A stretch of 51,711 nt of DNA. It comes from an uncultured Lachnospiraceae bacterium. GTDB taxonomy: Bacteria; Bacillota; Clostridia; Lachnospirales; Lachnospiraceae. The notes beneath the pieces were generated by a model that did no database searches, was not told where the DNA came from, and saw only the letters and a list, made by a program, of their open reading frames with translations. Positions within the stretch are counted from its first letter, which is position 1. Every line of letters begins with the position of its first letter. The stretch is taken from positions 9,114-60,824 of the forward strand of contig CAPQSW010000018.1 in assembly GCA_948688495.1 (NCBI GenBank), read 5' to 3'. The position numbers were made by a program, and so were the translations under genes. This document shows positions 1 through 7,398 of this stretch, piece by piece.

Positions 1-21
1 AAATTAGAGAGGTAAAAACTT

Positions 22-753
22 ATGAACATTATCAAAGCAAATAATTACGACGACATGAGCCGCAAGGCGGCAAATATTATTTCCGCCCAGGTTATCCTAA
101 AACCGGACTGTGTACTGGGGCTTGCTACCGGTTCCTCTCCCCTGGGTCTTTATTCCCATCTCGTGGAACGGTATCAACAGGGGGATTTAGATTTCTCTCA
201 CACAAAATCTGTCAATCTGGATGAATATCTTGGACTTACACATGATAACCCGCAAAGCTACTATTATTTTATGAATGAAAATCTCTTCCGCAAGATTAAC
301 ATTGTGCCTGAGAATACGCATATACCGGACGGTACGGCTGCCGATGCAGACAAAGCATGTGCAGACTATGAGAAAACCATCCAGTCATTAGGCGGCGTTG
401 ACCTGCAGCTTTTGGGGCTTGGCAATAATGGACACATCGGCTTTAATGAACCTGAAACCCCATTTGAACAGACCACGCACTGTGTAGACCTCACCGAGAG
501 TACCATCCAGGCAAATTCCCGATTTTTCGATAAACTTGAGGATGTGCCCACACAGGCATGCACAATGGGCATAAAATCCATTATGATGGCGAGAAAGATT
601 TTGATTATTGTCAGTGGCAAGGGCAAAGCAGACATTGTGCATAAGGCATTTTTCGGTCCGGTTACCACATCCGTGCCTGCCTCTGTTTTGCAGCTGCATC
701 CAGATGTAACGCTGGTTGCTGATGCTGAGGCACTAAGCCTTTGTCCCTTATAA
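22..753 (+). CDS. nagB: glucosamine-6-phosphate deaminase
   Basis: A 243-residue NagB, which converts glucosamine-6-phosphate to fructose-6-phosphate and ammonia in the cytoplasm. The family active-site signatures are visible: LDEYLGL (Asp67/Glu68), and GLGNNGHIGFNEP with His138 and Glu143, matching the catalytic Asp/His/Glu set of E. coli NagB by position. TGSSP near residue 37 is the phosphate-binding loop. The length is normal for Firmicute NagB, which is shorter than the 266-residue E. coli form because it lacks the C-terminal allosteric tail. The start is set by a GAGAGG ribosome binding site about 8 nt upstream. nagA follows 71 nt later in the same direction, so the pair is a GlcNAc-6-P degradation unit. 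A 12-bp hairpin lies between the two genes. Confidence 0.97.
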   Translation: MNIIKANNYDDMSRKAANIISAQVILKPDCVLGLATGSSPLGLYSHLVERYQQGDLDFSHTKSVNLDEYLGLTHDNPQSYYYFMNENLFRKINIVPENTHIPDGTAADADKACADYEKTIQSLGGVDLQLLGLGNNGHIGFNEPETPFEQTTHCVDLTESTIQANSRFFDKLEDVPTQACTMGIKSIMMARKILIIVSGKGKADIVHKAFFGPVTTSVPASVLQLHPDVTLVADAEALSLCPL

Positions 754-765
754 AATATGAATTTG

Positions 766-799
766 ACAGTTCAGCCATTTATGAGATTGGCTGAACTGT
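766..799 (+). other. 12-bp perfect inverted repeat between nagB and nagA
   Basis: The arms ACAGTTCAGCCA (766-777) and TGGCTGAACTGT (788-799) are exact complements around a 10-nt loop. The hairpin sits in the nagB-nagA gap, 13 nt after the nagB stop and 25 nt before the nagA start. The following T-run is poor, so it may be an attenuating or processing hairpin rather than a full terminator. An operator role is also possible. Confidence 0.7.
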
Positions 800-824
800 T
801 GTATTTCGGAAAGGATGGTCTCAT

Positions 825-1958
825 TTGAAAATTATCCATGGACTTATCTATCACGAAGGAAAAGGATTTGTCAGAGATACTCTTTATACGGAGGGGGATT
901 GTTTCTCCCAGTCTTCCTCCGAAGATACTATTTTGGATGCCGAAGGCTGCTATGTAATTCCGGGGCTTATCGACATCCATTTTCATGGCTGCGCCGGCCA
1001 TGATTTTAGCGATGCTTCCCCCGAAGGACTGGCTGCTATTGCCGCATACCAGTTATCCTCGGGCGTCACTTCTATCTGTCCGGCTACCATGACGCTGCCT
1101 GCTAATACACTGCGCCGCATCTGTGAATGCGGCAGGGACTTTTCCAGGAATAATTCTATCGGCGGATCAAGATTCGTGGGCATCAACTTGGAGGGGCCCT
1201 TTATTTCCCATGCCAAGCGCGGTGCGCAAAACCCGGATTTTATTTGTCCAGCAGACGCCGCCCTGATAAAAGAACTCAAGGAACAATCCGGCGGCCTTAT
1301 TAAACTCGTAACGCTGGCTCCTGAGACAGCGGGTGCTATGGACTTTATCCGCCAGGTGAAACACTCGGATTTAAGGGATATTTCTATTTCACTCGGGCAT
1401 ACGGAAAGCGACTATGACACCGCGAAGGAGGCTTTCGACAATGGCGCAGACCACGTCACACATTTATTTAACGCTATGCCGGGGTTTACCCATCGCGCCC
1501 CTGGTGTCATTGGTGCAGCCTTTGACTCCCCTGGCTGTTATGTGGAACTCATCTGTGACGGCATACACATCGCCCCTGCTGCCATACGGGCCTCTTTTGC
1601 TATGTTTGGAAGCAAACGCATCGTCCTTATCAGCGACAGCATGCGCGCAACAGGACTATCCGATGGGAATTACACACTTGGCGGGCTCGATGTACAGGTA
1701 AACGGCCGATATGCCACCTTAAAAGACGGGACCCTGGCAGGATCTGTCACAAATCTTCTGGACTGTATGCGTTGTGCAGTTTCTATGGGAATTTCTCTGG
1801 AAGACGCTGTACAATGCGCAACTATAAACCCGGCTCGTGCCATCGGCATAGACAAGCACTATGGAAGCCTGATACCTGGAAAAGCCGCAGACTTCCTGCT
1901 GCTGGATAAAGATTTGAATCTTATTGAAATCTATAAAGATGGGCATAAAATCGAATAA
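825..1958 (+). CDS. nagA: N-acetylglucosamine-6-phosphate deacetylase
   Basis: A 377-residue amidohydrolase-fold NagA that removes acetate from GlcNAc-6-P to give glucosamine-6-P, the substrate of the upstream NagB. Visible family signatures are the metal motif DIHFHG (His52, His54), the NLEGPF segment carrying the metal-ligand Glu, LGHTESDYD and VTHLFNAM with metal/substrate histidines, and LISDSM with the catalytic Asp near residue 270. The C-terminal INPARAIGIDKHYGSLIPGK is typical. Translation begins at a TTG codon; AAAGGA lies about 9 nt upstream and the N-terminus then matches the family (MKIIHGLIY). Length is normal. It is probably co-transcribed with nagB, and a strong hairpin terminator follows the gene. 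Confidence 0.96.
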   Translation: MKIIHGLIYHEGKGFVRDTLYTEGDCFSQSSSEDTILDAEGCYVIPGLIDIHFHGCAGHDFSDASPEGLAAIAAYQLSSGVTSICPATMTLPANTLRRICECGRDFSRNNSIGGSRFVGINLEGPFISHAKRGAQNPDFICPADAALIKELKEQSGGLIKLVTLAPETAGAMDFIRQVKHSDLRDISISLGHTESDYDTAKEAFDNGADHVTHLFNAMPGFTHRAPGVIGAAFDSPGCYVELICDGIHIAPAAIRASFAMFGSKRIVLISDSMRATGLSDGNYTLGGLDVQVNGRYATLKDGTLAGSVTNLLDCMRCAVSMGISLEDAVQCATINPARAIGIDKHYGSLIPGKAADFLLLDKDLNLIEIYKDGHKIE

Positions 1959-1984
1959 AGCGACTGCTTTCCTAAATTAAGATA

Positions 1985-2036
1985 AAAAAGGTCTGACGTT
2001 ACGCAGCCAAAGCTGCTGGAAACGCCAGACCTTTTC
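1985..2036. terminator. bidirectional terminator between nagA and carbonic anhydrase
   Basis: A long hairpin with outer arms AAAAGGTCTG and CAGACCTTTT, an inner CGTT/AACG pairing and an apical CAGC/GCTG stem. A-rich and T-rich tracts on the two sides make it usable from both strands. It separates the convergent nagA (+) and carbonic anhydrase (-) genes. Confidence 0.85.
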
Positions 2037-2073
2037 TATGTATTCTGATCACATATCGTGCAGTTGAGCCTCT

Positions 2074-2646
2074 TTAATCTAAGAACTCTACCTTACCACT
2101 GTCAATATGATAAAAAGCACCACAAACTTTGAAACCGCCCTGTGCGTCCAGTTCTGGAATCTTCAGATTGTCCTCAATGACAGCAACACTTTGTTTTACG
2201 TTCAGACAGCAGGCACGTGTTTCATCTTTTTCATCCCCAATTGCCTTGCGGATCTCATCGGTTATAGTCTTTACAAAACCAGAAGGCTCACTGTTAATTG
2301 CTGCGCCCACCGCACCACAATGGCTGTGTCCAAGCACGACTACCAAAGCGCTGCCCAGATGACCTGCCGCATACTCAACGCTTCCGAGCTGATGCTTGTC
2401 AATGACATTACCTGCCACACGGATTACAAACAATTCGCCAATTCCTGCCGAAAAAATACTCTCCGGAATTACCCTGGAATCGGAACAGGTGATAACGATT
2501 GCGTAAGGCAGCTGGCCTTCCTCGCAGGTTTTCTTCCTGATCTGCGGAGATACATCACCCGGATTCATCTTCGCCTCCAGATAACGCTCATTACCCTCTT
2601 TTAATTTTTCAAGTGCCTCTGCTGCTGATAAATTCGTATTTCCCAT
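2074..2646 (-). CDS. beta-class carbonic anhydrase
   Basis: A 190-residue beta-carbonic anhydrase that interconverts CO2 and bicarbonate. The zinc site is explicit: CSDSR (Cys54, Asp56, Arg58) and GHSHCGA (His107, Cys110). The Asp-Arg dyad next to the first cysteine is the catalytic pair of this family. There is no signal peptide, so it should be cytoplasmic. GGAGGAAGTGAAGAT precedes the ATG. A TATACT -10-like hexamer lies at 2680-2685 on the minus strand. It is a single-gene unit, convergent with nagA and divergent from the lipoprotein gene. Bicarbonate supply to the acetyl-CoA carboxylase encoded further along the window is a plausible use, but that link is inference. Confidence 0.95.
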   Translation of the reverse strand: MGNTNLSAAEALEKLKEGNERYLEAKMNPGDVSPQIRKKTCEEGQLPYAIVITCSDSRVIPESIFSAGIGELFVIRVAGNVIDKHQLGSVEYAAGHLGSALVVVLGHSHCGAVGAAINSEPSGFVKTITDEIRKAIGDEKDETRACCLNVKQSVAVIEDNLKIPELDAQGGFKVCGAFYHIDSGKVEFLD

Positions 2647-2708
2647 ATCTTCACTTCCTCCATTGTCTTTAATGTTTTTAGTATAACATAAACAATAAAA
2701 AATTTCTA

Positions 2709-2737
2709 TTGCAATTTTGTTAAAAAAGTGTTACACT
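2709..2737 (+). promoter_or_regulatory. predicted sigma-A promoter of the lipoprotein gene
   Basis: TTGCAA (2709-2714), a 17-bp spacer and TACACT (2732-2737), 66 bp upstream of the chosen lipoprotein start. Confidence 0.55.
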
Positions 2738-2802
2738 ACCCTTCGTGAGCGTTTCACACAACACTATAATCTTTATCAAAAAGGAAAATGGAGGAAAAAA
2801 AG

Positions 2803-3180
2803 ATGAAAAAATATGTATCAATACTTATGCTTGCAGTAATGATGATGGTTTTTGCTGGATGCGGCGGAGCAAAGAGCGACGCACCTGTAGTTGGAGACTG
2901 GAAGCTGTCTTCTGTTGAGGCAGCAGGAGTGACCATGAGCGCTGACGAATTTGCACAGGCTGCTGGTACCGATGTTGATATGTCCTTAGTTATCAAGGAT
3001 AATGGTAAATTTACCGCAAACTTCCAGGGTGAATCTGGCGATGGAAAATGGACCTATGAGGAGCCGAAGCTTACACTGAGCTCTGACGGCGAGAGCATGA
3101 CAGGCGAATATACAGACGGAAAGATAACTCTGACCGTAGAGCAGGCTGGCCAGTCCGTTACCATGACTTTTGAGAAATAA
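2803..3180 (+). CDS. small putative lipoprotein, lipocalin-like beta-strand protein
   Basis: A 125-residue exported lipoprotein of unknown function. The N-terminus is a classic lipoprotein signal: Lys-Lys, a hydrophobic core, then the lipobox VFAGC with the lipidated Cys20. The mature part starts VVGDWKLSSVEAAG and continues as alternating short strands (KFTANF, GKWTYE, KLTLSS, GEYTDGKITLTV, SVTMTFEK). This is the pattern of small lipocalin-like or DUF-type lipoproteins common in Clostridia. An in-frame ATG at 2788 exists, but the GGAGGAAAAAAAG that follows it is the ribosome binding site for the ATG at 2803, so the later start is chosen. The gene is monocistronic, with its own promoter and terminator. 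No ligand can be named from sequence. Confidence 0.85.
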   Translation: MKKYVSILMLAVMMMVFAGCGGAKSDAPVVGDWKLSSVEAAGVTMSADEFAQAAGTDVDMSLVIKDNGKFTANFQGESGDGKWTYEEPKLTLSSDGESMTGEYTDGKITLTVEQAGQSVTMTFEK

Positions 3181-3203
3181 ATTTTTAACCTGATATGAGG
3201 AAT

Positions 3204-3246
3204 AAAGCGTACAGTTTTGGATAGATCCGACTGTACGCTTTTGTTT
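3204..3246 (+). terminator. rho-independent terminator of the lipoprotein gene
   Basis: A perfect 12-bp stem, AAAGCGTACAGT (3204-3215) with ACTGTACGCTTT (3230-3241), has a 14-nt loop and a following T-rich tract. Confidence 0.9.
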
Positions 3247-3325
3247 TATCATAAAATTCGGACGCGTATCATATTTTTATTATTTCCCGCATAAATTGAT
3301 AGAAATATCTATGGGAGAATATAAA

Positions 3326-4630
3326 ATGTCTGAATTTCATCGAATGATCACTTACCTTTATTTATATGAACAAGGAATAAAAAGCCGAAACACTGGATTT
3401 GCAAAAATCGAAAGAAGAAAACAGCAATGCCTTCTGGAAATACATATGAAAAATACCGGATGCAGCATGTCTCCTGTTCCGGTCTATTTCTATGTCCAAC
3501 AAGAAACCCGGCTCGCCGGAATACCGCTTGGAAACTTCAGCCTTACCAGAGGAAGCGGCGACTTCAAAACTATTCTTGATGCAGAAAATCTCAAGGACAG
3601 CGGATACCGCCTGCAGGATGTGAAAGGAATCTACATTCCCCTTACAGAACGAATGATGCTGGTGAGCCAGTGGGATGACGACGAATTTCATCTGGAAGAT
3701 TTTGTGGAACTGGCAGAAACAGAGCCCAAAGTCCAAGATCCTCCCACCCTCCTGGCAGCAGATACTTCCATTCCTGCCAAAAATGCAGATAATCTGCCTT
3801 CGGCTCAGACGGCAGATAATTCTTCCTCCATTCAGGATGCAAAGACTACTGCCCAAAACACTGAAAAAAATATCCCCGCTGAAAATAGCGAAATTACACC
3901 GCCAGCGCAACATACAAATATATCCGCACCTATACAGGACAGCAAAATTTCCACCCCCAGCCAGAATATAGAGAATACATCTGAAGATACTCTGGCTAAG
4001 GATGCAGAAAACGTGAATGCGGATGCTGCGGTTAAGAATGCAGAAACTTCTGCCCCAAAAATGAAAACTCCTACCCCCGCAGATGCCGTAAAAGCGTTAG
4101 AGGCCCTTCCACGTTCCGGCAGGCAGGCCATGGGGCTTTATGCAATCACGGGGAAGGATATGCCCACCGGCGAAGCCGAGCAGCAATTCATGCATTCCCA
4201 GACCAACGACCAACAACCCATGCATTCTCAGGCTGACGAACCGGAAAGCTGGGGAGTGCGCTGGCGCTTTATTCTGGAAAATTATCCGGTAATGACACCT
4301 TTTCGTGGAGATGAGCGCACACTCTGCGTACGGATGGAGCTAAAGGACCTGCGCCAGCTTCCCAAACAATTCTGGTATTTGGGCAATAACAGTTTCCTGC
4401 TCCACGGCTTCTTCAATTACCGCTATTTTATCCTGGGCATGACAGAGGAATTTGGTGTAAAAAAATGGTTCATTGGCGTTCCCGGCGTATTCCAAAATCC
4501 CGAACGTGTCATGGCTGCATTATTTGGCTTCCCAGAATTCCGCAGCGAAAAAGATTCTCCAGTCAATACGGGACAATTCGGCTATTGGTACCGTTATTTA
4601 AACGAATTGTCAGAACCATCCAAGAAGTAA
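3326..4630 (+). CDS. DUF6128-like protein with a low-complexity linker
   Basis: A 434-residue protein without a known activity. It has three parts: an N-terminal globular domain (about 1-140, starting MSEFHRMITYLYLYEQG); a linker (about 145-270) rich in Ala, Asn, Thr, Ser and Pro, with repeated segments around DAEN, NAEN and PAQ; and a C-terminal domain (about 310-425) with LPKQFWYLGNNSFLLHG and KWFIGVPGVFQNPERV. Both globular parts resemble what I recall as the DUF6128 family of Lachnospiraceae; that name is from memory and not verified. No transmembrane segment is evident. Starts at 3296 (TTG) and 3311 are in frame, but GGGAGA at 3312-3317 best serves the ATG at 3326. The 3' end overlaps the convergent GNAT gene by 21 bp. 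Confidence 0.8.
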   Translation: MSEFHRMITYLYLYEQGIKSRNTGFAKIERRKQQCLLEIHMKNTGCSMSPVPVYFYVQQETRLAGIPLGNFSLTRGSGDFKTILDAENLKDSGYRLQDVKGIYIPLTERMMLVSQWDDDEFHLEDFVELAETEPKVQDPPTLLAADTSIPAKNADNLPSAQTADNSSSIQDAKTTAQNTEKNIPAENSEITPPAQHTNISAPIQDSKISTPSQNIENTSEDTLAKDAENVNADAAVKNAETSAPKMKTPTPADAVKALEALPRSGRQAMGLYAITGKDMPTGEAEQQFMHSQTNDQQPMHSQADEPESWGVRWRFILENYPVMTPFRGDERTLCVRMELKDLRQLPKQFWYLGNNSFLLHGFFNYRYFILGMTEEFGVKKWFIGVPGVFQNPERVMAALFGFPEFRSEKDSPVNTGQFGYWYRYLNELSEPSKK

Positions 4631-5182
4631 CTTTGCTTCTTCTGCCAGCAGAGCGTACATCTCATGGTCCCTCCATGTACCATGAAGCTTTACGCTCTGC
4701 CGTTTTGTCCCCTCCCACGCAAAGCCGAGCTTCTCAAGAAGGCTTCGGGAGGCAATGTTATCCGGCAGGGTGTATGCTTCCATCCGATGCAGTTTCATTT
4801 CTACAAAAGCGATATAGATACATTTCGTAATACTTTCTTTGGCGTAACCACGCCGCCAGATTCTCTGGTCAAACTTATAGCCCAACCCACAAGACTGATA
4901 ACAGCCGCGCCGGATATCCTGCAAGGACACTGTACCGATAATCCGCTGTGGATTTGTCTTCTCATACACCCAAAAACGTACCGCAGACTGTTTCACAGCA
5001 AAGTTGTATTCACAATGAAGCATGGTTTTATGATGCTCATATGTATAAAAATTCTGCGAACGGTCCGTCTCATATTGTTCAAAGACCTCCCGATTGTCCA
5101 GGTAAAACTGTAATACCTGTTCTGCCGCAGTGTCCGGCAAAATCTTTAACACCAGACGGTCCGTTTCATATTTCATATTCAT
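4610..5182 (-). CDS. GNAT-family N-acetyltransferase (RimJ/RimL-like)
   Basis: A 190-residue acetyltransferase of the RimJ/RimL branch, expected to transfer acetyl from acetyl-CoA to a protein N-terminus or small amine; the substrate is unknown. The family pattern is present: ETDRLVLK at the N-terminus, the strand IIGTVSLQDI, the acetyl-CoA loop region WRRGYAKES (the R/Q-x-x-G-x-A/G motif) and the C-terminal NIASRSLLEKLGFAWEG. In-frame ATGs occur at 5188, 5182 and 5176. GAGG lies only about 3 nt from the first but about 9 nt from the second, so 5182 is chosen. Its last codons overlap the end of the convergent DUF6128-like gene. Confidence 0.88.
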   Translation of the reverse strand: MNMKYETDRLVLKILPDTAAEQVLQFYLDNREVFEQYETDRSQNFYTYEHHKTMLHCEYNFAVKQSAVRFWVYEKTNPQRIIGTVSLQDIRRGCYQSCGLGYKFDQRIWRRGYAKESITKCIYIAFVEMKLHRMEAYTLPDNIASRSLLEKLGFAWEGTKRQSVKLHGTWRDHEMYALLAEEAKLLLGWF

Positions 5183-5290
5183 TTGCATATTCCTCAGCTA
5201 TGTTTTATACTGTTATCGACAACTATCCGCAACCTCATGAATAAATGCAACAACTTTATTTATTTTATCATAATCCTGATAGGAGTGTAT

Positions 5291-5752
5291 ATGGACCAAA
5301 AAGAAAAATTTATGAGAGAAGCCATCCGGCAGGCAAAAAAAGCCGAAAAAATAGATGAGGTTCCCATCGGCTGCGTCATTGTATATGAGGATAAAATTAT
5401 TGCCCGCGGTTATAACCGAAGAAATATTGACAAAAATACCCTTGCCCATGCTGAGCTTTCCGCTATCCGCAAAGCAAGCCGAAGGCTTGGGGACTGGCGT
5501 CTGGAAGGCTGCACCATGTATGTCACGCTTGAGCCATGCCAAATGTGTGCCGGGGCTATTGTCCAGGCACGGATAGATAAGGTTGTTATCGGCTGCATGA
5601 ATCCCAAGGCCGGCTGCGCGGGCTCTGTGCTGAATCTGCTGCAGATTTCTGCCTTTAACCATCAGGTAGCGTTAGAATGCGGCGTATTGGAGGCCGAGTG
5701 TTCTTTCATGCTGAGTAATTTTTTTAAAAATCTGCGGGAGAAAAAAAAATGA
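5291..5752 (+). CDS. tadA: tRNA-specific adenosine deaminase
   Basis: A 153-residue TadA that deaminates adenosine 34 to inosine in tRNA-Arg(ACG). The zinc-dependent deaminase signatures are HAE (His53, Glu55) and PCQMCAGAI (Cys83, Cys86). The region VPIGCVIV is typical of the family. An upstream in-frame extension reaches 5183, but it is AT-rich and hydrophobic and lacks a ribosome binding site. AGGAG at 5281-5285 fits the ATG at 5291 and gives a normal TadA length. The SRP RNA gene follows 156 bp downstream, a tadA-ffs order common in Firmicutes, but dnaX, which often comes next, is not here. Confidence 0.96.
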   Translation: MDQKEKFMREAIRQAKKAEKIDEVPIGCVIVYEDKIIARGYNRRNIDKNTLAHAELSAIRKASRRLGDWRLEGCTMYVTLEPCQMCAGAIVQARIDKVVIGCMNPKAGCAGSVLNLLQISAFNHQVALECGVLEAECSFMLSNFFKNLREKKK

Positions 5753-5872
5753 TTCCCCCTTCCAATGCCAACGGGTATGCCGGGTGACTGTCTGAAAAGC
5801 CGCTGTAAAAACTGTGAAGAAATATTTGAAGGCTAAACTAATACAAAAAAGGCTGGAATGCGCTTCTAACAG

Positions 5873-5901
5873 TTGACTTTTTTCCCAAAACACGCTATAC
5901 T
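5873..5901 (+). promoter_or_regulatory. sigma-A promoter of the SRP RNA gene
   Basis: TTGACT (5873-5878), exactly 17 bp of spacer, then TATACT (5896-5901). The predicted start is about 7 bp downstream, at the first bases of the SRP RNA 5' stem. Confidence 0.85.
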
Positions 5902-5908
5902 TAAATCT

Positions 5909-6170
5909 CCGAGCAGCCGGGGCGTTAGCGGTGCCCTGTACCAACAATCCGCTATAGTTGGGGTGATGCTCTGCCTCGGGTTTTTGGTTGTGGGGCTGCC
6001 TTTTATAAGTGGTGATGATGTCTGGGTCTTACGCAATGGGAATCTGTGAACCGTGTCAGGTTGGGAACAAAGCAGCACTAAGCAGAACCTTCCATGTGCC
6101 GTGAGGGTGCCTGGATTGAGCTAACTGTAAGAGTAACGTCCATGACCGGAATTCAAAGCAGAGCGCTCGG
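5909..6170 (+). ncRNA. ffs: signal recognition particle RNA, large bacterial type with Alu domain
   Basis: About 262 nt of SRP RNA, the scaffold that with Ffh targets nascent membrane proteins. The ends pair (5' CCGAGC at 5909-5914 with GCTCGG at 6165-6170). The 5' Alu-domain sequence GGCGTTAGCGGTGCCCTGTA and the partner CAATCCGCTATAG are visible. The S-domain helix 8 motif GAACCGTGTCAGGTT is present, with a GGAA tetraloop at 6064-6067 closed by TTG/CAA, followed by AGCAGCACTAAG. The T-run after 6170 is short. The exact ends are estimated from the terminal pairing and the promoter. Confidence 0.95.
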
Positions 6171-6214
6171 TTTTAAATTTGAAAATATTGGAAGATAAAA
6201 ATATCCCGCTGTAC

Positions 6215-6243
6215 TTGACATTTTCGTATAGCGGGATTATATT
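6215..6243 (+). promoter_or_regulatory. promoter of the PerR/Fur-type regulator gene
   Basis: TTGACA (6215-6220), a 17-bp spacer and TATATT (6238-6243). Two 8-bp complementary segments, ATCCCGCT (6203-6210) and AGCGGGAT (6230-6237), flank the -35 box and could form a stem. An operator-like AT-rich element follows at 6256-6273. Confidence 0.75.
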
Positions 6244-6255
6244 TATTTTGCAAGC

Positions 6256-6273
6256 AATAATGATTACTATTAT
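6256..6273 (+). promoter_or_regulatory. putative PerR/Fur-type operator, autoregulatory
   Basis: AATGATTACTATTAT (6259-6273 region) matches the operator in front of rubrerythrin (AACGATTACTGTTAT) at 13 of 15 positions. The element is an imperfect palindrome just downstream of the -10 box and upstream of the ribosome binding site. This is the position expected for a repressor site. Confidence 0.6.
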
Positions 6274-6292
6274 TTTTATGGAGGATATAACA

Positions 6293-6685
6293 TTGATCAA
6301 GCACAGCCGTCAGAGAGAATGTATCAAAGAATTTCTGGCAAACCGCTATGACCATCCGACCGCCGAGACTGTTTACTTGAATGTACGGAAGGAATTTCCC
6401 AATATAAGCCTGGGAACGGTATACCGAAATTTATCTCTCCTGACAAAATTGGGCGAAATCCGCAAGCTCTCAACAGGCGTAGGACCTGACCGTTTCGACG
6501 GAAATATGTCGCCTCATTACCATTTACTCTGTACCGGGTGCGGCAATGTCCTGGATTTGGAAATCGAGAATATCGACCACATCAATACACTTGCAAATTC
6601 AGGGTTTGACGGAGAGATAGAAGGGCATGTTACTTACTTTTTTGGGAAATGCCGGAATTGCCTGGAAAATAAAAATTTTTGTTGA
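6293..6685 (+). CDS. Fur-family transcriptional regulator, PerR-like
   Basis: A 130-residue Fur/PerR-type metal-dependent repressor. The winged helix covers residues 1-75, with the recognition region SLGTVYRNLSLLTKLGEI. The dimerisation half contains PHYHLLCTGCGNV and a C-terminal CRNC. These give the two CxxC pairs of the structural zinc site. The RFDG and PHYH segments hold the Asp and His residues typical of the regulatory metal site. The frame is open back to 6179, but GGAGG at 6280-6284 places the start at the TTG at 6293 (MIKHSRQRE), giving a normal PerR length. The next gene is rubrerythrin, and both carry the same operator-like sequence, so a peroxide-stress repressor is the best reading. 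Fur versus PerR cannot be settled by eye. Confidence 0.88.
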   Translation: MIKHSRQRECIKEFLANRYDHPTAETVYLNVRKEFPNISLGTVYRNLSLLTKLGEIRKLSTGVGPDRFDGNMSPHYHLLCTGCGNVLDLEIENIDHINTLANSGFDGEIEGHVTYFFGKCRNCLENKNFC

Positions 6686-6710
6686 CATGCGACAACATGT
6701 ATGATATTTT
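6682..6710 (+). promoter_or_regulatory. rubrerythrin promoter
   Basis: TTGACA (6682-6687) overlaps the stop codon of the regulator gene. A 17-bp spacer follows, then TATTTT (6705-6710). The palindromic operator starts 3 bp later and should cover the transcription start. Confidence 0.8.
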
Positions 6711-6713
6711 ATA

Positions 6714-6736
6714 ATAACAGTAACGATTACTGTTAT
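6714..6736 (+). promoter_or_regulatory. perfect palindromic operator in front of rubrerythrin
   Basis: Arms ATAACAGTAA (6714-6723) and TTACTGTTAT (6727-6736) are exact complements around CGA. The site sits immediately downstream of the -10 box, and its right half is shared with the element upstream of the PerR-like gene. It is the likely binding site of that regulator. Confidence 0.75.
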
Positions 6737-6779
6737 CGAATGATTAAAAATTTAATATAAACAGAAAGGACGAATAATT

Positions 6780-7322
6780 ATGAAAAAATTTGTATGTAGT
6801 GTATGTGGTTATGTTCATGAAGGAGATGCAGCACCGGAGAAATGTCCGCAGTGTAATGCTCCTGCTTCCAAGTTTACAGAGCAGAGCGGCGAGAAGACAT
6901 GGGCTGCTGAGCATGTAGTAGGCGTTGCACAGGGCGTTTCCGAGGACATCATGGCAGACTTAAGAGCTAACTTCAACGGAGAGTGCACAGAAGTCGGAAT
7001 GTACCTTGCTATGGCAAGAGTTGCTCACAGAGAAGGTTATCCTGAAATCGGTTTATACTGGGAGAAAGCTGCTTACGAAGAGGCAGAGCATGCTGCAAAG
7101 TTTGCTGAATTACTGGGCGAGGTTGTTACCGACAGCACAAAGAAGAATCTGGAAATGCGTGTAGAAGCTGAAAATGGCGCAACCGCTGGCAAATTTGACC
7201 TTGCAAAACGTGCAAAGGCACAGAATCTTGATGCAATCCATGATACCGTGCATGAAATGGCAAGAGATGAGGCAAGACATGGCAAGGCATTTGAGGGTCT
7301 GCTTAAGAGATATTTTGGCTAA
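6780..7322 (+). CDS. reverse rubrerythrin (N-terminal rubredoxin domain)
   Basis: A 180-residue rubrerythrin that reduces hydrogen peroxide in the cytoplasm of anaerobes using electrons passed through its iron site. A rubredoxin domain comes first: CSVC (Cys6, Cys9) and CPQC (Cys22, Cys25). A ferritin-like diiron four-helix bundle follows, with ligands Glu68, Glu101-x-x-His104 and Glu164-x-x-His167. Having the rubredoxin domain at the N-terminus defines the reverse rubrerythrin arrangement. AGAAAGGACG precedes the ATG. The gene has its own promoter with a PerR-like operator, follows the regulator gene, and ends at a strong terminator. Confidence 0.96.
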   Translation: MKKFVCSVCGYVHEGDAAPEKCPQCNAPASKFTEQSGEKTWAAEHVVGVAQGVSEDIMADLRANFNGECTEVGMYLAMARVAHREGYPEIGLYWEKAAYEEAEHAAKFAELLGEVVTDSTKKNLEMRVEAENGATAGKFDLAKRAKAQNLDAIHDTVHEMARDEARHGKAFEGLLKRYFG

Positions 7323-7358
7323 TCAAAACATTAGATTTTAAAGGATTTCTAAGACTAA

Positions 7359-7391
7359 GGGAACGAACCGGAAATGGTTTGTTCCCTTTTT
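7359..7391 (+). terminator. terminator of rubrerythrin
   Basis: The arms GGGAACGAACC and GGTTTGTTCCC pair with one G-T wobble around a 6-base loop and are followed by TTTTT. This also marks the border of the convergent retron-type cassette, whose last stop is at 7399. Confidence 0.9.
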
Positions 7392-7398
7392 GCTGTAA

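Noticed and set aside
5753..5908. tRNA or riboswitch between tadA and the SRP RNA
   Set aside because: No cloverleaf or aptamer pattern is visible; the stretch holds only the SRP RNA promoter.
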